The notes beneath the pieces were generated by a model. That model saw only the letters and a list, made by a program, of their open reading frames with translations, had not been told where the DNA came from and searched no databases. From NCBI RefSeq assembly GCF_003591035.1, contig NZ_QYUO01000001.1, forward strand, positions 248,001-312,000: DNA of 64,000 nucleotides, given 5' to 3'. Shown piece after piece: positions 17,940-27,634 of the stretch. Source of the stretch: Noviherbaspirillum saxi (lineage in GTDB: Bacteria; Pseudomonadota; Gammaproteobacteria; Burkholderiales; Burkholderiaceae_D). How positions within the stretch are numbered: position 1 is the stretch's first letter; every line of letters starts with the position of its first letter. A program made the translations under genes and the position numbers.

Positions 17940-18353
17940 TTACGTTTGTAATTCTTTGCTCGGCGCCGGAGGCTGCTTGTGTTGACGCGCAAGCTTGATG
18001 ATCGCATTGCGAATACCGGCCAGAACCGTCACGGCATTGAATGGCTTGACGATGAAGCCATGCACACCCCAATCGAGCGCGCGCTGCACGAAACCCGCTT
18101 CCATCTTTGCCGATACCACGAAGAACAAGGCTTTCGGCAAGCCCTGGCGCAAGGTATCCAGCCTGGAAAAGCCTTCGTCGTCGGCAGTCCCGATATCGAT
18201 GCACACCAGCTGCGGCTGCAGCTTGATCATGTTGGCCAGGCCCGCCGAGCCGGTATTGGCGTCGCCGATCACATTGTGACCGCCATTGGCCAGGACGCTG
18301 CCGAGCAGGTTGCGCGAGATGGCATTGGCATCGATGACTACGACTTTGAGCAT
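17940..18353 (-). CDS. Single-domain response regulator (CheY-like receiver)
   Basis: The product is 137 aa from the ATG at 18353, preceded by AAAGGG; the frame extends upstream to 18386 but lacks a better site. It is a receiver domain only: the first acidic pair is reduced to one Asp (VVVIDANAI), the phosphoacceptor lies in LVCIDIGTADDEG near residue 54, the Ser/Thr switch is in VVSAKM, and the conserved Lys is in FIVKPF. There is no output domain, so it would act by protein contact. No histidine kinase gene is near. Confidence 0.85.
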   Translation of the reverse strand: MLKVVVIDANAISRNLLGSVLANGGHNVIGDANTGSAGLANMIKLQPQLVCIDIGTADDEGFSRLDTLRQGLPKALFFVVSAKMEAGFVQRALDWGVHGFIVKPFNAVTVLAGIRNAIIKLARQHKQPPAPSKELQT

Positions 18354-18493
18354 CGTTCGGACCCTTTGATCACAGGAATGACGCACCCATTATAAGGACT
18401 AAGCCAGCCATTCATTCAAACCGGCAAATGCCGTGTCGTTTTGACATAGAATGAAGTCGCTCATACGTCTCACATACCCCTGAGGATTCCATC

Positions 18494-19054
18494 ATGTTCA
18501 AGCGCCTGCTTCTGTCCATCCTGCTGATCGGTGCGGCTGCGCCCGCCTTTGCACAGACTGGATCGTCTTGTCCGGCCATCCTCAATCAGACTTTCAACCG
18601 GCTGCAGGATGACGCGCCGCAAAACCTATGCAAGTACGCCGGGCAAGTGGTGCTGGTGGTCAATACTGCCAGCTACTGCGGCTTCACCAGCCAGTATGAA
18701 GGTCTTGAGGCGCTATATGCCAGATATCAGCCCAAAGGTCTGACCGTACTCGGCTTCCCGTCCAACGATTTTGGCGGGCAAGAGCCGGGCGACAGCAAGC
18801 AGATTGCCGATCTATGCTTCAACACCTATGGCGTCAAGTTTCCGATGTTTGCCAAGAGTTCGGTGTCCGGCAAGGAAGCCAATGCGCTGCACTCACAACT
18901 GGCCAAAGCGACCGATACCACGCCCAAATGGAATTTCTACAAATATCTGATCGATCGCAGCGGCAAGGTGGTCGGCAGCTACTCCAGCCTGGTGAAGCCG
19001 ACGGATAAGCAACTTACGTCCGATATCGAAAAGGCGCTAGCGCAAAAAATGTAG
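18494..19054 (+). CDS. Exported glutathione peroxidase-family protein
   Basis: The product is 186 aa with a signal peptide (MFKRLLLSILLIGAAAPAFA). The peroxidatic Cys lies in NTASYCGFTSQYEGL, with FPSNDFGGQEPG and the C-terminal KWNFYKYLIDRSG motif, so all three family blocks are intact. The Cys form (not selenocysteine) usually takes electrons from thioredoxin. Most bacterial members are cytoplasmic, so the clear signal peptide implies a periplasmic peroxide-removal role. It is monocistronic, with TGAGGATTCCATC before the ATG. Confidence 0.92.
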   Translation: MFKRLLLSILLIGAAAPAFAQTGSSCPAILNQTFNRLQDDAPQNLCKYAGQVVLVVNTASYCGFTSQYEGLEALYARYQPKGLTVLGFPSNDFGGQEPGDSKQIADLCFNTYGVKFPMFAKSSVSGKEANALHSQLAKATDTTPKWNFYKYLIDRSGKVVGSYSSLVKPTDKQLTSDIEKALAQKM

Positions 19055-19154
19055 CTGCCGGATGTTGATAAAAAACGAATTGCCAGACGCGTGCCGCAAG
19101 GTATGATGAAAGCAGGGAGCAGTAACCACTTTTTTCGCACTCAAGGGGGCAAGC

Positions 19155-19607
19155 ATGTATCAAAGAATACTGGTCGCCTATAACGGCACGCCGGAAAGCC
19201 GGCTCGCCCTACAGGAATGCATTCGACTTTCGCCCGGCCCCGCCGCGCAAATTCATCTGCTTGCAGTCGTCACGCCGGTACCCATCGTGCTGGCCGGCGA
19301 ATTCGTCGCCGCCGTACCGACTATGGATGAAGAGCAGGCCGAACGGGATGCAATGGCCCAAGTGCTGGAGACGGGACGCAGGATGCTGGCCGACGCAGGA
19401 CTGAGTGTCACGCCGCATCTGGAAGTCGGCGAACCGGTCACGGTGATCGGTGAACTGGTCAACCGCGCCGGCATCGAACTGGTCATCGTCGGTCATTCGC
19501 GCCACAAGCCGTTCGCAATGCGCTGGTGGCGCGGCTCGATGGATGCCGTGCTGGTGGAAAAAATACGTTGCAGCGTGCTGGTCGCGGCCGACCCCAAGCC
19601 GCAGTAG
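19155..19607 (+). CDS. Universal stress protein, UspA family
   Basis: The product is 150 aa with the single-domain Usp fold: N-terminal YQRILVAYNGTPESRLAL and C-terminal nucleotide-binding region LVIVGHSRHKPFAMRWWRGSMDAVLV. The usual G-x2-G-x9-GS pattern is altered to GHSRHKPF...RGSM, so ATP binding is not certain. A ribosome site AAGGGGGCAAGC precedes the ATG. Its neighbours are a peroxidase and the cyanophycin locus; no operon is evident. Confidence 0.9.
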   Translation: MYQRILVAYNGTPESRLALQECIRLSPGPAAQIHLLAVVTPVPIVLAGEFVAAVPTMDEEQAERDAMAQVLETGRRMLADAGLSVTPHLEVGEPVTVIGELVNRAGIELVIVGHSRHKPFAMRWWRGSMDAVLVEKIRCSVLVAADPKPQ

Positions 19608-19666
19608 TTCCCGCTGCACTGCGGTACGTCAGGTCGGGCTGCCGGCCTGACGCCCTACAAGGACCG

Positions 19667-20128
19667 CTACAAAAAGCGGTCCAGCAACTTCTTGCTTGCC
19701 CGGTCGAGCGCCTCGGTATTGCGTATCAGGTACTGCACGCCGTGGTTGTCGGCGATCAGCAGCGTCGTCGCCGCGACCCGGCGGATGTCTTCCTCGCCCT
19801 TCAGCACAAAACGGGTATCACCCTTATCGGTTTCCACATCCCAGATACTGGGGACTGCAAACGTCGATACATAGCGGATCGCTTTGATCACCGGCAGGAA
19901 TTCGCGGCTTTTCAACTCTTCTTCCAGCAGTGTCCGCGTGGCGGCCGGAAGCTCGTCCAGGCGCTCTATCCATGCCAGTTCATGCCCATCCCTGTCGACC
20001 AGCGCAATGCCCTTGTCGGGCGCGGCAATCGGAAACGCGCGTACCGGCAGCACACCTTCATGCACGCCATCGGCCGAGGTAAAGACCAGCTTGCCGAAGG
20101 CGTTGCGGCTCAATGTGAAGGTGGTCAT
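19667..20128 (-). CDS. DUF1854 protein associated with cyanophycin locus
   Basis: The product is 153 aa, with no signal or membrane segment. It matches DUF1854, which in Betaproteobacteria recurs beside cyanophycin genes (segments ALVDRDGHELAWIERLDEL and IRRVAATTLLIADNHGVQYL). Its start overlaps the ABC transporter stop by 4 bp (ATGA), so the two are translationally coupled. A perfect 8-bp stem GGACCGCT/AGCGGTCC at 19661-19682 covers its stop codon. The molecular role is unknown; a regulatory or accessory role in export of cyanophycin-related compounds is a guess. Confidence 0.85.
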   Translation of the reverse strand: MTTFTLSRNAFGKLVFTSADGVHEGVLPVRAFPIAAPDKGIALVDRDGHELAWIERLDELPAATRTLLEEELKSREFLPVIKAIRYVSTFAVPSIWDVETDKGDTRFVLKGEEDIRRVAATTLLIADNHGVQYLIRNTEALDRASKKLLDRFL

Positions 20129-22404
20129 GCGGAATCCTCGGTCAAGGCGGCCAGGGCATCGTTTTCGGCCTGCCGCTGCTGTGCCTGATACAGGCGGAAA
20201 TAGGCGCCGCCGCGCTCCAGCAATTCTTCATGCTTGCCGACTTCGACAATCTGGCCTTTGTCCAGCACCACGAGGCGATCGGCCTGGCGCAGGGTCGACA
20301 AGCGGTGCGCGATCGCAATCGTGGTGCGGCCGCGCACCAGGTTGTCCAGCGCTTTCTGGATTTCCTTTTCGGTCGTGGTATCGACCGATGATGTGGCTTC
20401 GTCAAGGATCAGCAGTTGCGGATCGATCAGCAAGGCGCGCGCGATCGAGATCCGCTGGCGCTCGCCGCCGGACAGGGTCTGCCCGCGTTCACCCACCATC
20501 GAGTCATAGCCGTGCGGCAGCCGCAGGATGAATTCATGCGCATTGGCCGCACGCGCCGCGCCGATGATTTCTTCGCGCGTTGCATTGGGCTTGCCATAGG
20601 CGATATTGTCGGCAATGGTGCCGAAGAACAGGAAAGGCTCCTGCAGCACCAAGCCGATATGGCGGCGATATTCGGCGACCGGCAGTGAGCGGATATCGAC
20701 GCCATCGACCATGATCGCGCCTTCGGACACATCGTAAAAGCGGCAGATCAGGTTGACCAGCGTACTCTTGCCCGAGCCGCTGTGGCCGACCAGGCCGATC
20801 ATTTCGCCCGGCTTGATCGCGAGATCGACCCCGCGCAGCACCGCGCGATTGCCATAACGGAAGCCGACCTGCTTGATGTCGATGCGGCCTTCGATGCGTT
20901 GCAGATGCACCGGATTCTGCGCTTCCGGTACGCTCGATACATGGTCGAGGATGTCGAAAATCCGCTTCGCGCCAGCCGCCGCCTTTTGCGTCACCGAGAC
21001 GATGCGGCTCATCGAATCCAGCCGCGTATAGAAGCGGCCGATATAGGCGAGGAAGGCGGTCAGCACGCCGACCGTGATCAAGCCCTTCGACACTTGCCAG
21101 ATGCCGACTGCCCAGACGATCAGCAAGCCGATTTCGGTCAGGAAGGTGACGGTCGGCGAAAACAGCGACCAGACCTTGTTGACGCGGTCATTGATTTGCA
21201 GGTTATGCTTGTTGGCATCGCGGAAACGCGCGGCTTCGCGCTTTTCCTGGGCAAAGGCTTTCACCACGCGGATGCCGGGAATCGTATCGGCCAGCACATT
21301 GGTTACTTCACCCCAGACCCGGTCGATTTTTTCAAATCCGTGGCGCAGCTTGTCGCGCACTACATGGATCATCCATGCAATGAAGGGCAGCGGCAGCAGC
21401 GTCACCAGCGCAAGCCAGGGATTGATCGAGATCAGGATCGCCGCCGTCATCGTGATCATCAGGACATCGGTCGCGAAATCGAGCAAATGGAGCGACAGGA
21501 ACACGCAGATCCGGTCGGTTTCCGAACCGATGCGCGCCATCAAGTCGCCGGTACGACGTCCGCCGAAATATTCCAGCGACAGGCGCAACAAATGTTCATA
21601 GGTCGAGGTGCGCAGGTCGGCACCGATGCGTTCGCTGACCAGCGCCAGAATGTAAGTGCGTGCCCACCCTAGTATCCATGCCACCAGAGCCGCGCCGAAC
21701 AGGCCCGACAGGTAAAGCGCCACCAGGCCGGTATCGATTTCCTGGCCATTTTGATAAGGGATCAGCACATTGTCCATCAAGGGCATCGACAGATACGGCG
21801 GTACCAGCGTCGCCGCGGTGGACGCGAGCGTCAGCAGGAAGCCGGCCAGCAACTGCCCCTTGTATGGCTTGGCGAAACGCCAGAGCCGAAACAGTGTCCA
21901 AGTCGATGGCGGCGTATGGATTTCGCGTGTGCATACCGGACATTCTTCCTGGTCTGCCGGAATCTGCGCCTTGCAGGAAGGACAGATTGCCTGTTCCGGT
22001 TCCTGTATCCCCAGTCCGCTGACTATCGCATCGCGTTGTTGTTCGAATTGATCGATAACACGCAACGCATCCGGATTGCGACCCAGGGTGTAACGCCAGC
22101 TTGCTAGCCTTTGTTGATCATCATGCAGTTCCAGCGTGCCGACACCGGCATGGTCATGATGGTCTAGTACGAGTTGTTGTCGAAAAGGCCATTCCTGCCA
22201 GGCGCTGTCGCGCGCCGGTTTGGCAAGCAGCCTGCGATCGGTGACCAGCACGATGCCGGACGAAAAGCGGAGGTTGGGATCGAGATCGAGTTCTACGCTG
22301 GCAACCGCGGACTCGCCAGGCTGCAAATGCATATCGGTATCATGCTGCCAATGCGCTGGAACGGCGCTTCGGCCGGGCAATGCCGGAAGGGATTCTGTAT
22401 TCAT
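20125..22404 (-). CDS. ABC exporter (fused permease-ATPase) of the cyanophycin locus, with N-terminal zinc-ribbon region
   Basis: The product is 759 aa. An unusual N-terminal soluble part of about 180 residues contains CPSCKAQIPADQEECPVC near residue 141, a zinc-ribbon-like knuckle. The type I exporter membrane domain (six helices, about residues 190-470) follows, then the ATPase: Walker A GLVGHSGSGKSTLVN, signature LSGGERQRISIARALL, Walker B LLILDEATSSVD. All catalytic blocks are intact. It is divergent from cphA' and coupled to the DUF1854 gene. Transporters of this layout are found beside cyanophycin synthetases, but the cargo is not known. Confidence 0.92.
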   Translation of the reverse strand: MNTESLPALPGRSAVPAHWQHDTDMHLQPGESAVASVELDLDPNLRFSSGIVLVTDRRLLAKPARDSAWQEWPFRQQLVLDHHDHAGVGTLELHDDQQRLASWRYTLGRNPDALRVIDQFEQQRDAIVSGLGIQEPEQAICPSCKAQIPADQEECPVCTREIHTPPSTWTLFRLWRFAKPYKGQLLAGFLLTLASTAATLVPPYLSMPLMDNVLIPYQNGQEIDTGLVALYLSGLFGAALVAWILGWARTYILALVSERIGADLRTSTYEHLLRLSLEYFGGRRTGDLMARIGSETDRICVFLSLHLLDFATDVLMITMTAAILISINPWLALVTLLPLPFIAWMIHVVRDKLRHGFEKIDRVWGEVTNVLADTIPGIRVVKAFAQEKREAARFRDANKHNLQINDRVNKVWSLFSPTVTFLTEIGLLIVWAVGIWQVSKGLITVGVLTAFLAYIGRFYTRLDSMSRIVSVTQKAAAGAKRIFDILDHVSSVPEAQNPVHLQRIEGRIDIKQVGFRYGNRAVLRGVDLAIKPGEMIGLVGHSGSGKSTLVNLICRFYDVSEGAIMVDGVDIRSLPVAEYRRHIGLVLQEPFLFFGTIADNIAYGKPNATREEIIGAARAANAHEFILRLPHGYDSMVGERGQTLSGGERQRISIARALLIDPQLLILDEATSSVDTTTEKEIQKALDNLVRGRTTIAIAHRLSTLRQADRLVVLDKGQIVEVGKHEELLERGGAYFRLYQAQQRQAENDALAALTEDSA

Positions 22405-22716
22405 TCAAGCTCTGAAAAGGCAAACAGGAAGAAATTTTGTTTGCAGTATGTAAATTTGCGGGTGCGATGGGCACCTCAAGACTACGCTAAAGCGGTGTAT
22501 AACCTGCACTAATGTGGCGCCAAGTATACCGAGAGGCGATAATGTTGTTACGCAGGACGAGACTTTGCCTGATAATTTTTTCGTGCTTTCAGTAAACTAA
22601 CGCCTTTGAATTGCGTTATTCACCCACAGGCCAGAAAAACACAGTCCGAAAATCTAGTCTGCACAATTCGACGAATTCACCACAAACGGCCATCACCCTT
22701 CAGCCTCTCGTATTAA
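22405..22716. other. 312-bp divergent regulatory region of the cyanophycin locus
   Basis: No gene is seen. The stretch must contain the promoters for the leftward ABC-DUF1854 unit and the rightward cphA'-cphA unit. It is locally AT-rich at about 22560-22620 (for example GATAATTTTTTCG and CAGTAAACTAACG), a reasonable place for promoter elements, but I could not fix a -35/-10 pair with confidence. Just before cphA' there is no canonical ribosome site; the upstream bases read CTCTCGTATTAA. Confidence 0.45.
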
Positions 22717-24882
22717 ATGAACAAGAAAACCATTGAGATCATCAATGTGATGTCTCTGCGCGGACCCAATATCTGGACTTATCGTCCAGTGATCGAGGCC
22801 TGGGTCGACATTGGCGATCTCGAAGATTCGCCTTCCAATACCATCCCCGGATTCTATGAGCGCCTGACGGCCTGGCTGCCCGGCCTGATCGAACACCGTT
22901 GCGGTGTCGGCGAGCGTGGCGGCTTCCTGCAGCGCTTGCGCGACGGCACCTGGCCCGCGCACATCATGGAACACGTGATGATAGAACTGCAAAACCTGGC
23001 CGGCGTCCAGACCGGATTCGGCAAGGCGCGCGAGACTTCCAAACGCGGCGTCTACAAGGTCACGGTGCGGGCCCGCTACGAAGAAGTCAGCCGCGCGGCG
23101 CTGGTCGCCGCACGCGATCTCGTGATGGCAGCCGTCGACGACCGGCCTTATGATGTCGGCGGCACCGTCAAGACCCTGAGCGAACTGGCCGAATCGGTGG
23201 CGCTGGGACCCAGCACCGCCAGCATCGTCGATACCGCCGGCGAGCGCCGCATTCCGGCACTGCGCCTGAACGACGGCAATCTGGTGCAGCTCGGCTACGG
23301 CAAGCGCTCGCGCCGGATCTGGACCGCGGAAACCGACCAGACCAGCGCCATTGCCGAAAGCATTTCCAGCGACAAGGATCTGACCAAGAGTCTGCTGGCT
23401 TCCTGCGGCGTGCCGATCCCGGAAGGCCGCACCGTCAGCAGTCCCGAAGACGCATGGGACGCGGCGCAGGACATCGGCATCCCGGTCGTGGTCAAGCCGT
23501 CCGACGCCAACCATGGCCGTGGCGTATCGACCGACCTCAATTCGCGCGAAGAAGTCGAGGCTGCTTACCATCTGGCGGAACAGGAAGGCAGCAGCGTGAT
23601 CGTCGAACGTTTCATCCGCGGCAACGAGCACCGTCTGCTGGTCGTCGGCGGCAAGATGGTCGCCGCCGCCAAGGGTGAAATGGCGACCGTGGTTGGCGAT
23701 GGCAAATCCAATGTGACGGAGTTGATCAACTCGCAACTCAATACCGACCCGCGCCGCGGCGAAAGCGAAGAATTCCCCCTGAACCTGATCACCTATGAAG
23801 AAGACCCGACCGTGCTGCTGGTGCTGGAACGTCAGGGGCTGGGGCCGGATTCGGTGCCGGAAGCCGGCAAGACCGTGCTGATCCAGCGCCATGGCAACGT
23901 GGCCTTCGATATCACCGATGAAGTGCATCCGCGTGTGGCCGCTGCCGCCTCGCTCGCCGCCCGTATCGTCGGGCTCGACATTGCCGGCGTGGACCTGGTG
24001 GCCGAAGACATTTCGCGTCCGCTCGAAGAGCAGGGCGGCGCAATCGTCGAAGTCAATGCCGGTCCGGGTCTGCTGATGCACCTCAAGCCCGCCAGCGGCC
24101 AGCCGCGTCCGGTCGGCCGGGCGATTGTCGATCACCTGTTCCCCGAGCAAGACAATGGCCGCATTCCGCTGGTCGGCGTCACGGGCAGCCGCGGCAAAAC
24201 CATGGTCACGAGCCTGATCGGCCGCATGCTCAACCTGCACGGGCCGAATGCCGCTGTCGCTAGCAGCAGCGGCCTGACGCTCGGCCAGCGCCAGATGGAC
24301 GCCGGCGATTGCGCCAACTGGCAAGCCGCGCATCGGGTGTTGATGAATCGCGCGGTCGAGGCAGCGGTATTCGAGCATGGCTTCCGCTCGATCCTGACCG
24401 AAGGCATTGCCTATGACCGCTGCCAGGTTGGCGTGGTGACCAACATGGCGGATGATGCAAGCCTGCCCGACCTGTATATCGACGACGTCGACCAGATGTT
24501 CAAGGTGGCGCGGACCCAGGTCGACATCGTATTGCCCGAAGGCGTGGCGGTGCTGAACGGCGCCGACCCGCGTGTGGCGTCGATGGCCGAACTGTGTGAC
24601 GGCAGCGTCATCTTCTTCTGCGTCTCGCCCGAGATCGATGTGGTGGTCCAGCATCGCGCCCAAGGCGGTCGCGCAGTCTACCTGCGCGACAGTCAGGTGG
24701 TGCTGGCAAATGGCGCGCATGAAACCGTGCTGGTGAAAATCGCCGCGCTAGGCATCCGTGGCCTGGAGCAGCGTCCCCACGCGATTGAAAACATGCTTGC
24801 CGCAGTCGCGGCGGGCTGGGCGCTGGGTATTGCATCCGACGTCATTCTGGCCGCGGTGGAAACCTTCGACTACGGCACATGA
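22717..24882 (+). CDS. Cyanophycin synthetase-like protein CphA' (short form)
   Basis: The product is 721 aa. It has the CphA N-terminal domain (about residues 1-160), an ATP-grasp domain (about 210-480, including VVVKPSDANHGRGVS and IVEVNAGPGLLMHL), and a Mur-ligase-like central domain with P-loop VTGSRGKTMVTS near residue 489. Compared with the next gene it stops right after the central domain (HAIENMLAAVAAGWALGI), so the C-terminal Mur-ligase domain of about 140 residues is missing. Paired cphA'/cphA genes are known in Betaproteobacteria. Its job may be accessory, or to handle another step such as dipeptide joining. Confidence 0.9.
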   Translation: MNKKTIEIINVMSLRGPNIWTYRPVIEAWVDIGDLEDSPSNTIPGFYERLTAWLPGLIEHRCGVGERGGFLQRLRDGTWPAHIMEHVMIELQNLAGVQTGFGKARETSKRGVYKVTVRARYEEVSRAALVAARDLVMAAVDDRPYDVGGTVKTLSELAESVALGPSTASIVDTAGERRIPALRLNDGNLVQLGYGKRSRRIWTAETDQTSAIAESISSDKDLTKSLLASCGVPIPEGRTVSSPEDAWDAAQDIGIPVVVKPSDANHGRGVSTDLNSREEVEAAYHLAEQEGSSVIVERFIRGNEHRLLVVGGKMVAAAKGEMATVVGDGKSNVTELINSQLNTDPRRGESEEFPLNLITYEEDPTVLLVLERQGLGPDSVPEAGKTVLIQRHGNVAFDITDEVHPRVAAAASLAARIVGLDIAGVDLVAEDISRPLEEQGGAIVEVNAGPGLLMHLKPASGQPRPVGRAIVDHLFPEQDNGRIPLVGVTGSRGKTMVTSLIGRMLNLHGPNAAVASSSGLTLGQRQMDAGDCANWQAAHRVLMNRAVEAAVFEHGFRSILTEGIAYDRCQVGVVTNMADDASLPDLYIDDVDQMFKVARTQVDIVLPEGVAVLNGADPRVASMAELCDGSVIFFCVSPEIDVVVQHRAQGGRAVYLRDSQVVLANGAHETVLVKIAALGIRGLEQRPHAIENMLAAVAAGWALGIASDVILAAVETFDYGT

Positions 24883-25013
24883 GTGCGTTGCTGTATCCCG
24901 GCCCCGGCCTTGGCCCCGGTGCCGGAATAAAGCCTGTGCAAGCCCAATAACGTTCATTCAGGATCAGCCAGCCGGAGGCGCAATGCGCCGGCTGCGCAAC
25001 CAAGGAAATACTG

Positions 25014-27581
25014 ATGGAAATTTCGCGTATCCGCGCGCTGCGCGGCCCCAACCTGTGGAGTCGGCATACCTCGATCGAAGCGATCGTTTCATGCGAAGAG
25101 ATCGAGCGTGACATTGCCAACCTGCCGAAGTTCGAGCCGCAACTGCGCGCACGTTTCCCAGAAATCAAGTTTCTCGAACCGGCCAGCCCGCAGCATCCCT
25201 GTTCGCTCGCCCATGCGCTGGAAGCAGCCGCTCTCGGCCTGCAGGCGCAGGCCGGCTGCCCGGTCACGTTCAGCCGCGTGGTGCAGACGGTCGAGCCCGG
25301 CATTTACCAGGTGGTGTTCGAATACACCGAAGAAGACGTCGGCCGCCTCGCACTGGAACTGGCCGAAGCCCTGTGCCGCAGCGCGATGTCCAATACGCTT
25401 TTCGACCTGGAAGACGCGCTGGCCCGCCTGCGCGAGCTGGATGAAGACATCCGCCTCGGCCCGAGCACCGGCTCCATCGTGCAGGCCGCGGTCGCGCGCG
25501 GCATCCCGTATCGCCGCCTGACCGAAGGCAGCATGGTCCAGTTCGGCTGGGGCAGCCACCAGCGCCGCATCCAGGCGGCCGAGACCAGCCGCACCAGCGC
25601 CATTGCAGAATCGATCGCGCAGGACAAGGAACTGACCAAGATGCTGCTGAACGCCGCCGGCGTGCCGGTGCCGCATGGCCGCTCGGTCACCGACGCCGAA
25701 GACGCGTGGAAGGCTGCCTGCGAAATCGGCGGTCCGGTCGTGCTCAAGCCACGCGACGGCAACCAGGGCAAGGGGGTCGCGGTCAATATCCGTACGCGCG
25801 AAGAAGTAATCGCTGCGTTCAATGTGGCCTACGGCATCAGCACCGACGTCATCGTTGAGCGCTACATCACCGGCCACGACTACCGCCTGCTGGTGGTGGG
25901 CGACCACCTGGTGGCCGCTGCCCGCCGCGCGCCGCCGCAAGTGATCGGCGACGGCAAGCATACGATCGGCGAACTGATCGAACAGGTCAACAAGGACCCG
26001 CGCCGCGGCGATGGTCACGCGACTTCGCTGACCAAGATCCGGCTGGATGACATTGCGCGCGCGACGCTGGTCAAGCAAAACTACACGACCGATAGTGTGC
26101 CGCCCAAGGGCGAACTGGTGGTACTGCGCAACAATGCGAACCTCAGCACCGGCGGTACCGCCACCGACGTCACCGAAGACGTGCATCCGGAAATGGCCGC
26201 GCGCGCGGTCGAAGCGGCACAAATGGTCGGTCTTGATATCTGCGGTGTCGACGTGGTGTGCGAAAGCGTGCTCAAGCCGCTGGAAGAGCAGGGTGGCGGC
26301 ATCGTCGAAGTCAATGCTGCGCCGGGATTGCGCATGCACCTGCAGCCTTCATTCGGCAAGGGCCGACCGGTCGGCGAAGCGATCGTCTCGACCATGTTCA
26401 AGGACGGCGATGACGGACGCATTCCTGTGGTCGCGGTTGCCGGCACCAATGGCAAGACCACGACCGTCAAGCTGACTGCGCATATCCTGGCCACCAACCG
26501 CTACCGGGTCGGCATGACCGGCACCGATGGCGTGTACATCGGCAGCGAGCGCATCGATACCGGCGATTGCAGCGGTCCGCGCAGCGCGCGCAACGTGCTG
26601 CTGCACCCGGATGTCGATGCGGCGGTGTTCGAGACCGCGCGCGGCGGCGTGTTGCGCGAAGGCCTGGGCTTTGATCGCTGCAATGTCGCGGTGGTCACCA
26701 ATATCGGCGAGGGCGATCACCTTGGCCTGAACTTCATCACGACGGTCGAAGACCTTGCGGTGGTCAAGCGCGTGATCGTGCAAAATGTCGCGCCCACCGG
26801 CACCGCGGTGTTGAACGCGGCCGACCCGATGGTGGCCAATATGGCCGCGGTGTGCCCCGGATCGATCACCTACTTTGCCAAGGATGTCCATCATCCGGTG
26901 ATGACCGCGCATCGCGCGCAGGGCCGCCGCGTGGTCTTCGTCGACGGCAATGCCATCGTCGCGGCGGAAGGCAAGCGCAGCCACAGGATCGCGCTGACCG
27001 ACATACCGCTGACTGCCAATGGCGCGATCGGCTTCCAGGTCGACAATGCGATGGCGGCAATCGGCGCCGCCTGGGGCCTGGGCATAGAGTGGAAAGTGAT
27101 TGAAGCCGGCCTGAAAACCTTTGTCAGCGATGCGCAAAGCGCACCCGGACGCTTCAATCTGTTTTCCTACAATGGCGCGACCCTGATCGCCGATTACGGC
27201 CACAATCCGGATGCGATCCAGGCGCTGGTCGATGCGATCGACAGCATGCCGGCCAAGCGACGTTCGGTGGTGATCAGCGGCGCCGGCGACCGGCGCGACA
27301 TCGATATCCGGCGCCAGACCGAAATCCTCGGTGATGCCTTCGACAACGTTGTGCTGTATGAAGACCAGTGCCAGCGCGGCCGCGAAGATGGCGAAGTGAT
27401 CAAGCTGCTGCGTGAAGGCCTGGCCAACGCGAAACGGGCGACTTCGATACAGGAAATCCGCGGCGAATTCCTGGCCATCGATACCGCGCTCAAGGACTTG
27501 TCCGAAGGCGATCTGTGCCTGATCCTGATCGATCAGGTTGAGGAAGCGCTTGCCTATATCGGACAACGCGCGGCGGCATGA
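25014..27581 (+). CDS. cphA: Cyanophycin synthetase
   Basis: The product is 855 aa, full length for the family. It polymerises Asp and Arg into cyanophycin granules using ATP at two sites. The ATP-grasp domain (VVLKPRDGNQGKGVAV, IVEVNAAPGLRMHLQP) adds Asp or Arg; the Mur-ligase-like domain has a canonical P-loop VAGTNGKTTTVKL near residue 476 and a complete C-terminal domain (YNGATLIADYGHNPDAIQAL). It follows cphA' after 131 bp that contain an imperfect hairpin (AGCCGGAGGCGC/GCGCCGGCT); CAAGGAAATACTG precedes the ATG. No cyanophycinase gene is visible in the window. Confidence 0.95.
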   Translation: MEISRIRALRGPNLWSRHTSIEAIVSCEEIERDIANLPKFEPQLRARFPEIKFLEPASPQHPCSLAHALEAAALGLQAQAGCPVTFSRVVQTVEPGIYQVVFEYTEEDVGRLALELAEALCRSAMSNTLFDLEDALARLRELDEDIRLGPSTGSIVQAAVARGIPYRRLTEGSMVQFGWGSHQRRIQAAETSRTSAIAESIAQDKELTKMLLNAAGVPVPHGRSVTDAEDAWKAACEIGGPVVLKPRDGNQGKGVAVNIRTREEVIAAFNVAYGISTDVIVERYITGHDYRLLVVGDHLVAAARRAPPQVIGDGKHTIGELIEQVNKDPRRGDGHATSLTKIRLDDIARATLVKQNYTTDSVPPKGELVVLRNNANLSTGGTATDVTEDVHPEMAARAVEAAQMVGLDICGVDVVCESVLKPLEEQGGGIVEVNAAPGLRMHLQPSFGKGRPVGEAIVSTMFKDGDDGRIPVVAVAGTNGKTTTVKLTAHILATNRYRVGMTGTDGVYIGSERIDTGDCSGPRSARNVLLHPDVDAAVFETARGGVLREGLGFDRCNVAVVTNIGEGDHLGLNFITTVEDLAVVKRVIVQNVAPTGTAVLNAADPMVANMAAVCPGSITYFAKDVHHPVMTAHRAQGRRVVFVDGNAIVAAEGKRSHRIALTDIPLTANGAIGFQVDNAMAAIGAAWGLGIEWKVIEAGLKTFVSDAQSAPGRFNLFSYNGATLIADYGHNPDAIQALVDAIDSMPAKRRSVVISGAGDRRDIDIRRQTEILGDAFDNVVLYEDQCQRGREDGEVIKLLREGLANAKRATSIQEIRGEFLAIDTALKDLSEGDLCLILIDQVEEALAYIGQRAAA

Positions 27582-27585
27582 TGCC

Positions 27586-27623
27586 GTATTGCGCCGCGCC
27601 GGCTGAACGGCGCGGCGCAATAC
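27586..27623. terminator. Strong hairpin between convergent cphA and sugar dehydrogenase genes
   Basis: The arms GTATTGCGCCGCGCCG and CGGCGCGGCGCAATAC form a perfect 16-bp stem with a GCTGAA loop. There is no T-run on either strand, so it may stabilise mRNA ends or act with Rho; it lies in the 53 bp between two convergent stop codons. Confidence 0.6.
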
Positions 27624-27634
27624 GACTGAATGGC

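Noticed and set aside
22693..24720. Open frame of 675 codons on the minus strand
   Set aside because: It lies wholly antisense to cphA', which has clear catalytic motifs; the antisense product has no motif.
24883..25013. Frameshift joining cphA' to a lost C-terminal domain
   Set aside because: The bases after the cphA' stop do not encode Mur-ligase C-terminal residues in any frame, so the short form seems genuine.
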